Source: Clostridiaceae bacterium (GTDB lineage: Bacteria; Bacillota; Clostridia; Lachnospirales; Lachnospiraceae). From it: a stretch of DNA of 64,000 nucleotides. Under the pieces are notes generated by a model. It searched no databases and was not told the DNA's origin. It saw nothing but the letters and a program-made list of their open reading frames with translations. The stretch spans positions 124,001-188,000 of the forward strand of contig CAJSZV010000002.1 of the NCBI GenBank assembly GCA_910574345.1, in the 5' to 3' direction. The position numbers were made by a program, and so were the translations under genes. Below are positions 49,642 to 58,196 of this stretch, in pieces; the first letter of the stretch is position 1, and every line of letters starts with the position of its first letter.

Positions 49642-50454
49642 ATGGATATATCAACACTTATTGGCTGGGTCATGGCCGTAGGTTTGATCGTTTGGGGAAT
49701 TACCTTTGATAAGCTGGGCAATTTCTGGGACCCGCAGAGTTTGGCTATCGTTCTGGGAGGCGCTATTGCAGCACTTATTGCAAGTTACCCATTCCGTATA
49801 TTGAAAGATGTACCGAAGCATATTTTAATATGTTTCAAAGGAGGCAAGTATAATATTCCCAAGCTGGTAGACCAGATGGTGGATTTAGCCATGCTTGCCA
49901 GACAGAGCGGTCTTCTGGCCCTGGAGGAAAAGGCGGAGGAAATCAAGGACCCCTTCTTCAAACAGAGTGTCTTAAAGATCGTGGATGCCAATGATCCGGA
50001 CAAGGTCCGGGAGCTTTTGGAGAAAGAGCTGGATGATATGGCGGCCCGTCATGACGAGGCGGCGGGTATCTATGAGAAAGGTTCCGCTTACGCTCCTGCC
50101 TTTGGTATGATTGGTACTCTGGTAGGTCTGATCAACATGTTAAAGGGGATGAACTTAGGAGACGGCGGCGGCGCCAGCAACTTGGGCCAGGATATGTCTG
50201 TGGCTTTGATTACGACTTTTTACGGCAGTGCCTTTGCCAACATTTTCTTCCAGCCTATTGCAAAGAAGCTGAGAATCCGGCAGGCGGAAGAGGAGCTTTA
50301 CTGCGCAACCATTGTAGAAGGTGTTATGGCCATTATGGCAGGAGAAAATCCCAAGTTCTTAAGAGAACATCTGCTCTCCTGTATGAAACGGTCTCAGCAG
50401 AAGAAACTCCTTCTGAAAGCAGGCAAGTCCGGCGGTGAAGGCGGTGAAGGCTGA
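49642..50454 (+). CDS. motA: Stator protein MotA
   Basis: MotA forms the ion-driven stator ring around MotB. The 270-residue protein has four membrane helices ('LIGWVMAVGLIVWGITF', 'LAIVLGGAIAALIASYPFRILKDV', and the pair near 150-205) with the conserved cytoplasmic loop and 'GTLVGLINMLKGM' before helix 3. The motB start overlaps its stop codon. Confidence 0.95.
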   Translation: MDISTLIGWVMAVGLIVWGITFDKLGNFWDPQSLAIVLGGAIAALIASYPFRILKDVPKHILICFKGGKYNIPKLVDQMVDLAMLARQSGLLALEEKAEEIKDPFFKQSVLKIVDANDPDKVRELLEKELDDMAARHDEAAGIYEKGSAYAPAFGMIGTLVGLINMLKGMNLGDGGGASNLGQDMSVALITTFYGSAFANIFFQPIAKKLRIRQAEEELYCATIVEGVMAIMAGENPKFLREHLLSCMKRSQQKKLLLKAGKSGGEGGEG

Positions 50455-51383
50455 TGAGCAGAAGAAAAAAAGGCGGCGGAGGCGGCGAGGACTGCGGAAG
50501 CTGGATGGATACATACGGGGACATGGTTACACTGCTGTTGTGTTTCTTTGTTATGCTGTATTCCATGTCCGACATTAATCAGCAGAAGTGGGAGATGTTC
50601 GTCAAGAGCATCTTCCCCAATTCCGGCGACACGGAACAGATCGCCATCAACGAGAACATCGCAGAAGGCGAATTTGACGTATCCGGTCTTCTTAAGACAG
50701 AAGAGGAACTGCCGGAGGATGTGGCGCCGGAGGAGTTGTGGGTTACTCTTGTAAAGAAACTGAACGAAAGCGGCGTTGACGGAGTATCTGTGTCCCGTGG
50801 AGAGGGATACACTTTTGTTGTCTTTGAGAATCAGGCGTTTTTCAACGGCGACAGTTCCGTTCTTACAGAAGATGCCATAAAGATTCTTGACGTTTTTTGT
50901 GAAATCATCGGTCCGGAGGCGGAGAATATCTCTCAGATCGAGATCATGGGACATACGGCTCAGGCCAGTCCTGACAGGATGAATAATCCCAGAACAGACC
51001 GCCTGCTTTCCGCTATGCGTTCCGCCGAGGTAGCTGCTTATATCCAGCAGAAGGAGGTCATCGAACCCAGCAAGCTGGTGGGCATCAGCTACGGCCAGTA
51101 CCGGTCTGTGGATACCAATGAGACCAGCGAGGGAAGAGCCAGGAACCGGCGGGTGGAATTCCTGATTGTGGATGCGGGAGCGGACATAAAGTCCATGAAC
51201 GATTACTATGATGAGTATTACAGCAGTATGGATGAGGGTTCTGTGGTGGTAACCGATGGTATTGCCGCAGAGAACAGGGAAGGCTTTGCACCCGTTGACG
51301 AAGGCAGCATGGAAGGATCGGCCAGTATGGTTCCTGGAACTGTCACTTCGCCTGACGAGGCAGGGCAAGTTCCGGCAGAATAA
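50454..51383 (+). CDS. motB: Stator protein MotB
   Basis: MotB anchors the stator to peptidoglycan and conducts ions. 'WMDTYGDMVTLLLCFFVMLYSMS' is the single N-terminal membrane helix with its ion-binding Asp in YGDM. Residues about 160-250 form the OmpA-like peptidoglycan-binding domain ('IEIMGHTAQAS...RTDRLLSAMRSAEVAAYIQ' and 'EGRARNRRVEFLIV'). The 309 residues end in an acidic tail. It overlaps motA by one base; the following gene is fliM, with fliL absent. Confidence 0.95.
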   Translation: MSRRKKGGGGGEDCGSWMDTYGDMVTLLLCFFVMLYSMSDINQQKWEMFVKSIFPNSGDTEQIAINENIAEGEFDVSGLLKTEEELPEDVAPEELWVTLVKKLNESGVDGVSVSRGEGYTFVVFENQAFFNGDSSVLTEDAIKILDVFCEIIGPEAENISQIEIMGHTAQASPDRMNNPRTDRLLSAMRSAEVAAYIQQKEVIEPSKLVGISYGQYRSVDTNETSEGRARNRRVEFLIVDAGADIKSMNDYYDEYYSSMDEGSVVVTDGIAAENREGFAPVDEGSMEGSASMVPGTVTSPDEAGQVPAE

Positions 51384-51407
51384 ATTCAAGGAGAGGTGGC
51401 TTAGAAA

Positions 51408-52490
51408 ATGGCAGATGTATTATCACAAAGTCAGATAGATGCACTTTTAAAGTCCATGGCGACCGCTCCCTCGGAGCCGGCACAACCTGCCGCTGTCAAG
51501 GATGAAAAAAAGAAAGCAGAGACAGAACAGGTTAAATACAGCAAATACGACTTTTACAGTCCCAGAAAGTTTACAAAAGATAAGATGAAGATCCTCACAA
51601 GCGTGTTTGAGAATTATGCGCGGATCATCACATCTCAGGTCAACGGCATATTCCGTGTTATGACGGATATCACGGTAATGGAGGTTCAGGAGCGCCGTTA
51701 CTATGAGTATGTAAACTCTCTTAACGAAAATGATACAGTTACTTTGGTGGATGCGTTTATCCCCGACCATAATAAAAATCTGGTTCCCCTGATGATGTAT
51801 GTGACGCCTGGTTTGGTCATTACGCTGATCGACCATATGTTAGGCGGAGCGGAGGAAGTGGTGAAGGTAAAAGAAGGATACCGGTATTCCGATGTGGAGA
51901 CCGCATTATACCGGAGAATCTTATCTTACTTGATCCAGGCTTTGAAAGATGGATTTTCCAACTATATCAGCATGGAATTTAAAGCCCAGAGGATTGAAGA
52001 CAATCCCAGTATGATACAGGATGTGGGCCTTGACGAGACGGTGGCTATCATCCATCTGAATGTAGATGTAACAGGCCTTGCGGTGGAACGTATCAAGATA
52101 TGCCTGCCGGGAACACTTTTGGAAGCGATCTTCCAGGTGATTGACACACGCAAACATATTGCGCGGGGTTATGCATATGAAGATAATCGGGAGACGATAC
52201 TTGATAATATCCGTCAGTCCCAGCTTCCGGTTACAGGACAGCTTGGTACGGTATTCCTTGATCTGAGTGACATTTATCACTTAAAGGTAGGCGATGTCAT
52301 AGATATGAACAAGGGCAAAGACAAAGATGTGAAGCTCTATATCGGAAAGCAGCCATGGTTTACAGGTAAGATGGGTGTGTATAAGAAAAATGTAGCAATC
52401 CGGATTAACAGACGGCTTTATGAAGAGGAAGAGCTGCCGGAGGAAGTCCCCAAAGAGGCTATAGCCGAACCGGGAGTTACCGATGTATGA
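51408..52490 (+). CDS. fliM: Flagellar motor switch protein FliM
   Basis: FliM forms the switch ring and receives CheY-P. The N-terminal 'LSQSQIDALLKSM' (residues 5-17) is the CheY-binding peptide, followed by a linker and the CheC-like middle domain ('YDFYSPRKFTKDKMKILTSVFENYARIITSQVNGIFR') and a C-terminal FliN-like domain ('DLSDIYHLKVGDVIDMNKGKDKDVKLYIGKQPWFTG'). 360 residues, full length. AGGAGAGG lies before the ATG. Confidence 0.96.
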   Translation: MADVLSQSQIDALLKSMATAPSEPAQPAAVKDEKKKAETEQVKYSKYDFYSPRKFTKDKMKILTSVFENYARIITSQVNGIFRVMTDITVMEVQERRYYEYVNSLNENDTVTLVDAFIPDHNKNLVPLMMYVTPGLVITLIDHMLGGAEEVVKVKEGYRYSDVETALYRRILSYLIQALKDGFSNYISMEFKAQRIEDNPSMIQDVGLDETVAIIHLNVDVTGLAVERIKICLPGTLLEAIFQVIDTRKHIARGYAYEDNRETILDNIRQSQLPVTGQLGTVFLDLSDIYHLKVGDVIDMNKGKDKDVKLYIGKQPWFTGKMGVYKKNVAIRINRRLYEEEELPEEVPKEAIAEPGVTDV

Positions 52491-52555
52491 TGGCAGGATA
52501 GTCTGCATCAATATAGAATCAAAGAAAATGTGACAGGAAAAGAGAGGAAAGAAAA

Positions 52556-52918
52556 ATGGCTAAGATTATGTTAGTTGATGACGCCGCATTTATGAGGATG
52601 ATGGTTAAGAATGCTTTGACAAAAAGCGGATATGACAATTTTGTGGAGGCCCAGGACGGTGCGGAGGCCGTGAAGAAGTATGAGGAAGAAAGCCCTGATA
52701 TGGTAATTATGGATATTACAATGCCTAACATGGATGGTCTTCAGGCTCTGAAAAAGATCAAGGAAGCTCATCCCGACGCAAAGATTGTTATGTGTACGGC
52801 CATGGGCCAGGAAGGCATGGTTGTGGATGCCATTAAGTCCGGCGCAAAGGATTTCATCGTAAAGCCTTTTAACGCGGACCGTATTGTTCAGACAGTTAAT
52901 ACTATTTTAGGAAACTAA
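52556..52918 (+). CDS. cheY: Chemotaxis response regulator CheY
   Basis: A 120-residue single-domain receiver with all key residues: acidic pair D8-D9, phosphoacceptor D53 ('MDITMPNMDG'), T81 and K103 ('KPF'). It lies between fliM and flgC, as in Bacillus-type operons, which supports its role as the switch-binding CheY rather than a generic regulator. Its partners here are FliM, the repeat-bearing FliY and CheC. Confidence 0.95.
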   Translation: MAKIMLVDDAAFMRMMVKNALTKSGYDNFVEAQDGAEAVKKYEEESPDMVIMDITMPNMDGLQALKKIKEAHPDAKIVMCTAMGQEGMVVDAIKSGAKDFIVKPFNADRIVQTVNTILGN

Positions 52919-52939
52919 TACCTGGCAGGAGGGATAGAG

Positions 52940-53389
52940 ATGGCTTTTTTAAGTTCGTTTGATATCAGCGCATCTGGCCTGAGTGCCCAGCGTATAAGAA
53001 TGGATATCGCTGCGGAAAATATAGCTAACATTGATACAACCAGGACAGAGGGAGGCCAGGCTTATCGCCGGAAAGATGTAGTCTTTGAAAGTTATGGAGC
53101 GAATTCCTTTCGGGAAGCCATGCGCAGTGCTTTGAGGGGAAACGGATTTTCCAGCAGGAATGCGGGAGTCCGGGTAGCAGGTATCGTCGAGGACGACCGT
53201 GAGATGAAACAGGTGTACAATCCGAATCATCCCGATGCTGACGAGAACGGTTTTGTGACGATGCCCAATGTGGATCTTTTGAAAGAGACGGTTGACAGCA
53301 TGTCAGCCACCAGGTCTTACGAGGCAAACGTTACGGCTTTAAACGCAATGAAGCTGATGGCGCAGAAGGCTTTGGATATTAATAAATAA
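52940..53389 (+). CDS. flgC: Flagellar basal-body rod protein FlgC, relocated
   Basis: FlgC forms the proximal rod with FlgB. The 149-residue protein has 'SSFDISASGLSAQRIRMDIAAENIANIDTTRTEGGQAYRRKDVVFE' and 'MPNVDLLKETVDSMSATRSYEANVTALNAMKLMAQKALDI', diagnostic of FlgC. It normally lies between flgB and fliE, but here sits between cheY and fliY about 13 kb downstream. The gene is intact. Confidence 0.93.
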   Translation: MAFLSSFDISASGLSAQRIRMDIAAENIANIDTTRTEGGQAYRRKDVVFESYGANSFREAMRSALRGNGFSSRNAGVRVAGIVEDDREMKQVYNPNHPDADENGFVTMPNVDLLKETVDSMSATRSYEANVTALNAMKLMAQKALDINK

Positions 53390-53432
53390 TATCCTGGCCG
53401 GTTAAATAAAAAAGGATAAAGGAGATTGTAAA

Positions 53433-54896
53433 ATGGGCGCTAGCAGCTTTAATGAAATGGAACTGGACGCCATAGGCGAAATAATGAATATCAGTCTCGG
53501 CGCCTCGGCAACAGCAGTGTCCACCATGCTGGGCACTACTGTGAACATAACAACGCCGGTAGTTTCCGTCCTCACCAGGGAAGAATTTGAATTCAGGCGT
53601 CTGGAGCCGGCCATCGGTGTAGAGATTGCCTACGTGGAAGGACTGGAAGGCAAAAATATCATGATGTTCCGCCGTGAAGACGTGGGGATCATCGTGGGAA
53701 CCATGTTGGGAGAGGACCCCAGCAATTGGGACTCGGAATTAGACGAGATCCATATCAGCGCCATCTGTGAGGTCATGAATCAGATGATGGGGGCTTCCGC
53801 CACAGCGTTGTCAGAGTTTTTAGGCACGATCGTTAATATATCTACCCCCAAGTCCTTTGACATCGGGGAACCGGAAGACTTTAAAATAAAATATTTTCCC
53901 GAAGAATCCGGTATGGTGGTTGTCCGTTTTCGGCTGGAGATAGAAGGAAAACTCAACAGTGAATTTATGAATATCATGTCCATCGGACTGACTAAGAGAC
54001 TTCTTGAGCCCTTTGAGGCAAGCTTTGCAGCGGCGACTCCAGAACCGGCGCCGACGCCCGAACCGGCACCGGCATCATCGGGCGGCACAACTATGTCTCA
54101 GGACGAGATCAATGCTCTGCTTGCAGGTACACCTGCAGCGCCGGAACCGGCACCGGCATCATCGGGCGGCGGAACCATGTCTCAGGATGAGATTAATGCT
54201 TTGCTTGCAGGCGCGTCTGCAGCGCCCGAACCGGCGCCAGCCCCAACAGGCGGCGGAACTATGTCTCAGGATGAGATCAATGCCCTGCTTTCAGGTGCGG
54301 CGGCTCCTGAACCGGCGCCGGCACCAGCTCCGTCGGCTCAGCCTGGAGCCAATGCTCAGCCTCCTCAGGGAATGGCGCCGCAGATGCAGACGGCTATGGG
54401 ACAGGCAGGACAGCCTTATTATGGTTATCCGCCTATGGGAGCCGATCCCATGATGATGCAGATGTTTACTCAGATGCAGCAGACCCAGATGCAGATGATG
54501 GAGATGATGAGGTCATTTTCAGGCAGACCGGAATCGGCATCGGCACAGTCGTCCTCAGCAGGCAGTACGGGCGGCTCCGTGATCCGGCCTCTGGCTACTG
54601 CCCCGGTTCATGATGAAGCGGGGGACGGTGAGGAAGACAAGACAAACCAGGAGATGCTCATGAAAGTGCCTCTTGAGATCTCTGTTGAGATCGGAAGAAC
54701 CAAGAGGCTGGTGAAGGATATTCTGGAGTTTACTCAGGGTACTCTGGTGGTTCTTGACAAGATGGCGGGAGAGCAGGTTGACTTGTTTGTTAACGGTCAG
54801 TGTATTGCCAAGGGAGATATCGTTGTTGTAGAAGATAATTTCGGTATCCGTATTACAGAGATTGTGACAAGGGAACTGAACCCGGAAAGCTTATAG
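53433..54896 (+). CDS. fliY: Motor switch phosphatase FliY with three CheY-binding repeats
   Basis: A 487-residue FliY. Residues 1-195 are a CheC/FliY phosphatase domain with both sites intact: D12-E16-N19-P42 and S109-E113-N116-P139. Residues about 200-380 form a long Pro/Ala/Gln/Met-rich linker containing three copies of 'MSQDEINALL' (residues 221, 249 and 277, exactly 28 apart), which matches the CheY-binding peptide usually found once at the N-terminus of FliM or FliY. Here that peptide is absent from the N-terminus. Residues about 415-485 are the FliN domain. It dephosphorylates CheY-P at the motor. Confidence 0.94.
   Translation: MGASSFNEMELDAIGEIMNISLGASATAVSTMLGTTVNITTPVVSVLTREEFEFRRLEPAIGVEIAYVEGLEGKNIMMFRREDVGIIVGTMLGEDPSNWDSELDEIHISAICEVMNQMMGASATALSEFLGTIVNISTPKSFDIGEPEDFKIKYFPEESGMVVVRFRLEIEGKLNSEFMNIMSIGLTKRLLEPFEASFAAATPEPAPTPEPAPASSGGTTMSQDEINALLAGTPAAPEPAPASSGGGTMSQDEINALLAGASAAPEPAPAPTGGGTMSQDEINALLSGAAAPEPAPAPAPSAQPGANAQPPQGMAPQMQTAMGQAGQPYYGYPPMGADPMMMQMFTQMQQTQMQMMEMMRSFSGRPESASAQSSSAGSTGGSVIRPLATAPVHDEAGDGEEDKTNQEMLMKVPLEISVEIGRTKRLVKDILEFTQGTLVVLDKMAGEQVDLFVNGQCIAKGDIVVVEDNFGIRITEIVTRELNPESL
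54093..54290 (+). repeat. Three 84-bp direct repeats inside fliY
   Basis: Units begin at 54093, 54177 and 54261, each starting ATGTCTCAGGA(c/t)GAGAT. They encode the 28-residue peptide repeat and could expand or contract by slippage or recombination. Confidence 0.9.
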
Positions 54897-54897
54897 A

Positions 54898-55254
54898 ATG
54901 GAAGAACTGACTTTGTTTCGGGCAGTGCTGACTGTGGCAGCTGTATTGCTTCTGGCCTATTGGTGCAGTCGGCTGCTCAGTAAACAGTGGATCAAGGCAT
55001 CAGGCTCAGGTGTTCTTCAGATTATTGAACAGATACAGGTGGGCCAGGACCGAAGAATCCTGCTTTTGAAAGTAAAGGATTCTAATTATCTGGTTGGCGT
55101 CAGTCAGGCAGGTATCCAGCTTTTGGCGGAGGTGGAAGGTGACTTTGAGACAGAGATGCCGCCTTCCGGGCAGGACCCGGTGACTCAGCTTCCTTTTCAG
55201 AGCATTCTGGAGAAATATCTGGTGAACCATCAGAAAAAGAAGGAGGGAGACTGA
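54898..55254 (+). CDS. fliO: Flagellar export gate assembly protein FliO
   Basis: A 118-residue protein with one N-terminal membrane helix ('LFRAVLTVAAVLLLAYWCSRLL') and a cytoplasmic SpoA-like tail ('VLQIIEQIQVGQDRRILLLKVKDSNYLVGVSQAGIQLLAEV'), typical of FliO, which stabilises FliP during assembly. It starts right after fliY stop and overlaps fliP by one base. Confidence 0.88.
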   Translation: MEELTLFRAVLTVAAVLLLAYWCSRLLSKQWIKASGSGVLQIIEQIQVGQDRRILLLKVKDSNYLVGVSQAGIQLLAEVEGDFETEMPPSGQDPVTQLPFQSILEKYLVNHQKKKEGD

Positions 55255-55910
55255 TGAACGGCCTTCTGACACAATTGAACGGCGGGAGTGTTCCCACCCT
55301 GGATATTCTGTTGCTGCTTACCTTTGCAGCGCTGCTGCCCTCCGTTGTGGTGATGATGACTTCCTTCACCAGAACGATTATCATCCTGTCCTTTACAAGA
55401 AATGCAATGGGAGTACAGCAGGCTCCGCCTAACATGGTGCTGGTGGGCATCGCTATGTTTTTGACCCTATATATTATGAGCCCGGTTATAAGCCGGATCA
55501 ATGAGGAAGCTTACCAGCCTTATATCAATGAAGAGATTACTCAGGAAGAGGCGGTAGAGCGGATGGTGGTTCCCTTAAAGGAATTCATGGTCCGCAATAC
55601 GTATAAAAGCACATTGGATAATTTCGTGCGGATGTCCAACACTCAGGTGGAGGATGATGTCATGGACTATCCCCTGACCGTAATTGTCCCGTCTTTCATG
55701 ACCAGCGAGTTAAAAAGAGGCTTTACGGCAGGATTTTTGATCTATCTTCCCTTCCTTCTGGTAGATGTGATTGTCTCCACTACTTTGATGTCCATGGGTA
55801 TGGTTATGCTGCCTCCGGCCATGATCTCTATGCCGTTTAAGCTGCTGCTGTTTGTAACTGTTGACGGGTGGGAGCTTTTATTCTCCACTATTGTACAAAG
55901 CTTTCGTTAG
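55254..55910 (+). CDS. fliP: Flagellar export gate protein FliP
   Basis: FliP forms the core pore of the export gate with FliQ and FliR. The 218-residue membrane protein has the family signature 'MTSFTRTIIILSFTRNAMGVQQAPPNMVLVGIAMFLT' and 'DYPLTVIVPSFMTSELKRGFTAGFLIYLPFLLVDVIVSTTLMSMGMVMLPP'. It lacks a long cleaved leader. Overlap with fliO indicates coupling. Confidence 0.96.
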   Translation: MNGLLTQLNGGSVPTLDILLLLTFAALLPSVVVMMTSFTRTIIILSFTRNAMGVQQAPPNMVLVGIAMFLTLYIMSPVISRINEEAYQPYINEEITQEEAVERMVVPLKEFMVRNTYKSTLDNFVRMSNTQVEDDVMDYPLTVIVPSFMTSELKRGFTAGFLIYLPFLLVDVIVSTTLMSMGMVMLPPAMISMPFKLLLFVTVDGWELLFSTIVQSFR

Positions 55911-55943
55911 TAAATCCTGATAGAAGGGAAGGGAGGGGCATTT

Positions 55944-56207
55944 ATGACAGAACTGCAGGTACTTGATATTATGTACCAGACTTTCCAGACTGCGGTAAGG
56001 TTGACTATGCCCTTTTTGCTGACCAGTATGGTCGTCGGAGTGGTCATCGCCATTTTTCAGGCTGCCACTCAGATCAATGAGCAGACTCTGACTTTTGTGC
56101 CCAAATTCCTTACCATACTGGTGGTTATGGGACTTTTGGGAAGTACCATTCTGGCTACACTGCAGGATTTTCTCAGGAATATGATGACTCTGATCATAGG
56201 AGGGTAA
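55944..56207 (+). CDS. fliQ: Flagellar export gate protein FliQ
   Basis: An 87-residue, two-helix membrane protein: 'TVRLTMPFLLTSMVVGVVIAIFQAATQINEQTLTFVPKFLTILVVMGLLG' matches FliQ. It lines the export gate. fliR begins 3 bases after its stop. Confidence 0.95.
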   Translation: MTELQVLDIMYQTFQTAVRLTMPFLLTSMVVGVVIAIFQAATQINEQTLTFVPKFLTILVVMGLLGSTILATLQDFLRNMMTLIIGG

Positions 56208-56210
56208 TTT

Positions 56211-56963
56211 ATGTTTATCCTCTTTGCCCTGGTTTTTATGCGGATGAGCGGAGCGGTTTATTTTAATCCGGTCTTTGGCCGAAGCAATGTTCCCAATGCA
56301 TTCAAAGGGGCTTTGGCCTTTATGCTGACCCTTATGATGTATATGAGTGTGGGAGGAGAACTGCAGCATCAGCCGGCCACTATGGTGGAATTCGGAGTCA
56401 TGCTGGTAAAGGAGCTTCTGGTAGGATTCTCGCTGGGATTTTCCATGGAACTTTTTTTTATGGTTACCCGGTATGCGTCCTCCATTATAGACCATACCAT
56501 GGGTTTGTCCATGGCCCAGGTATATGATCCGGGAACCAGAAGCCAGATGACGGTTTCAGCCGGTCTGTATTATGCTTTTGTGTTTCTTTTGTTTCTGGCA
56601 CAGGACGGGCATGTACGTCAGGTGGCGCTGCTGTTTCGGTCAGCCAGGCTGATTCCTTTCGGGGATGTGACTGTCAGACCGGAGTTATATCAGCTGATGC
56701 TGGAAATTTTCAGAAACAATATTGTTATGGGAGTGCAGTTTGCATTTCCCATTATTGCCATAGAGATGGTGACGGAAGCGGCAGTAGGCATACTGATGCG
56801 CATGATTCCCCAGATCAATGTATTTGCTGTGAATTTTCAGATAAAGATTATGATGGGGCTCTTTATGCTTGTCTTTCTGTTCAGTCCTATGGCCGACCGG
56901 ATCTATATAATTGTTGATAACATGTTTTTATATATGGAACGTCTGGTAGTGCTTATGAGTTAA
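56211..56963 (+). CDS. fliR: Flagellar export gate protein FliR
   Basis: A 250-residue protein with about 6 membrane helices, forming the gate with FliP and FliQ. 'LVKELLVGFSLGFSMELFFMVTRYASSIIDHTMGLSMAQVYDP' is typical. It lies immediately before flhB in the usual order. Confidence 0.95.
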   Translation: MFILFALVFMRMSGAVYFNPVFGRSNVPNAFKGALAFMLTLMMYMSVGGELQHQPATMVEFGVMLVKELLVGFSLGFSMELFFMVTRYASSIIDHTMGLSMAQVYDPGTRSQMTVSAGLYYAFVFLLFLAQDGHVRQVALLFRSARLIPFGDVTVRPELYQLMLEIFRNNIVMGVQFAFPIIAIEMVTEAAVGILMRMIPQINVFAVNFQIKIMMGLFMLVFLFSPMADRIYIIVDNMFLYMERLVVLMS

Positions 56964-57012
56964 GTTCTGCCAAAGGCGGCGATAATCCCGGATAGAGAAG
57001 GGAGTGGTGAGC

Positions 57013-58086
57013 TTGGCGGAGGCAAACGGACAGGAAAAGACCGAGAAACCAACCGGGAAACGGCGAAGTGATGCCAAAAAGGAAGGTAATGTTTTTCAAA
57101 GCAAGGAAGTTGTCACGGTTGTGATGGTCTTCGGTGTCTTTTATATGGTCAAGCTGATGCTTCCCATGATGGTGCGAACGGTCAGGGACTGCATGATCTA
57201 TTTTTTCTCCGCGGTGAAAATGGAGGCCCCATTTTCATCATCACCTAATATTTTTGTATATATGACGATAGCGGTGCTCAAGTGCTCCCTGCCTGTCCTC
57301 CTGGCATCTATGGTCTTAGGCATTTTGGCTCATGGAGTACAGACCCGTTTTAATGTGAGTTTTCAAGTGGTAAAGCCAAAATTCAGCAAGCTAAATCCGA
57401 TTAATGGAATCAAAAAGATGTTCAGCATAAAAAAACTGGTAGATTTAGCTAAAAACCTGATAAAGATTGCATTACTGCTTATTTTGCTGTATAATTTGTT
57501 AAAGTCAGATATCGTCGAGATAGCCCGGATGATTGATATGAATCTTTTGTCATCGTCAGGGCGTATGCTGGAGCTGGTTTTTGATCTGGTGGTCAAAGTC
57601 TGTATGGCCTTTACTGTGGTGGCGTTTTTTGACTATCTCTATGAGAGATGGAGTTATGAGAATAACCTGAAGATGACCAAGCAGGAAGTGAAGGAAGAAT
57701 TCAAGAACACCGAAGGAAATCCGGAGATCAAGGGCCGAATCAGAAGAATCCAGCGGCAGATGGCCATGGCCAGGATGATGCAGAAGGTTCCCGAGGCGGA
57801 TGTGATCATAAGGAACCCGACTCATTTTGCTGTGGCGCTTAAGTATGATCCCGACAAGGACGGTGCGCCGGTAGTATTGGCCAAAGGCCAGGATCTGGTA
57901 GCTCTGCGTATTGTAAAAGTCGGGGAAGAACATGGAGTGTTTGTTATGGAGAACAGGCCTTTGGCCAGAGCGCTCTATGCATCCTGTGAGATTGACCGGG
58001 AGATCCCGGCGGAATTTTACGGGGCAGTGGCTGAGATTTTGGTATACATTTACAAGGCCGGCCATCGGGAAGATATGTTTCAATAG
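57013..58086 (+). CDS. flhB: Flagellar export switch protein FlhB
   Basis: FlhB sets the export specificity. It starts with 'MAEANGQEKTEKPTGKRRSDAKKEGNV', the standard FlhB beginning, from a TTG at 57013 that is 8 bases after AAGGGAG; a GTG at 57004 lies within the ribosome site. Four membrane helices are followed by the cytoplasmic domain with the self-cleavage site 'NPTHFAVALKYD' (Asn near residue 268). All parts are intact. Confidence 0.95.
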   Translation: MAEANGQEKTEKPTGKRRSDAKKEGNVFQSKEVVTVVMVFGVFYMVKLMLPMMVRTVRDCMIYFFSAVKMEAPFSSSPNIFVYMTIAVLKCSLPVLLASMVLGILAHGVQTRFNVSFQVVKPKFSKLNPINGIKKMFSIKKLVDLAKNLIKIALLLILLYNLLKSDIVEIARMIDMNLLSSSGRMLELVFDLVVKVCMAFTVVAFFDYLYERWSYENNLKMTKQEVKEEFKNTEGNPEIKGRIRRIQRQMAMARMMQKVPEADVIIRNPTHFAVALKYDPDKDGAPVVLAKGQDLVALRIVKVGEEHGVFVMENRPLARALYASCEIDREIPAEFYGAVAEILVYIYKAGHREDMFQ

Positions 58087-58196
58087 TGGGAAGAACCACA
58101 TATAATTTATTGAAAAGGCATTGCGCCAAAGCGCAGGCAGGTCATCTGTAGCCGAAAGGGAACAGGTGACATAGAATAGATGGATGGAGTTTTCGA
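58087..58196 (+). other. Structured 110-base gap between flhB and flhA
   Basis: Contains a GCGC-caaa-GCGC hairpin and, just after, GTCATCTGT pairing with ACAGGTGAC (one G-T pair) around a 12-base loop. No open frame or T tail is seen; a processing or translational control element is possible. Confidence 0.4.
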
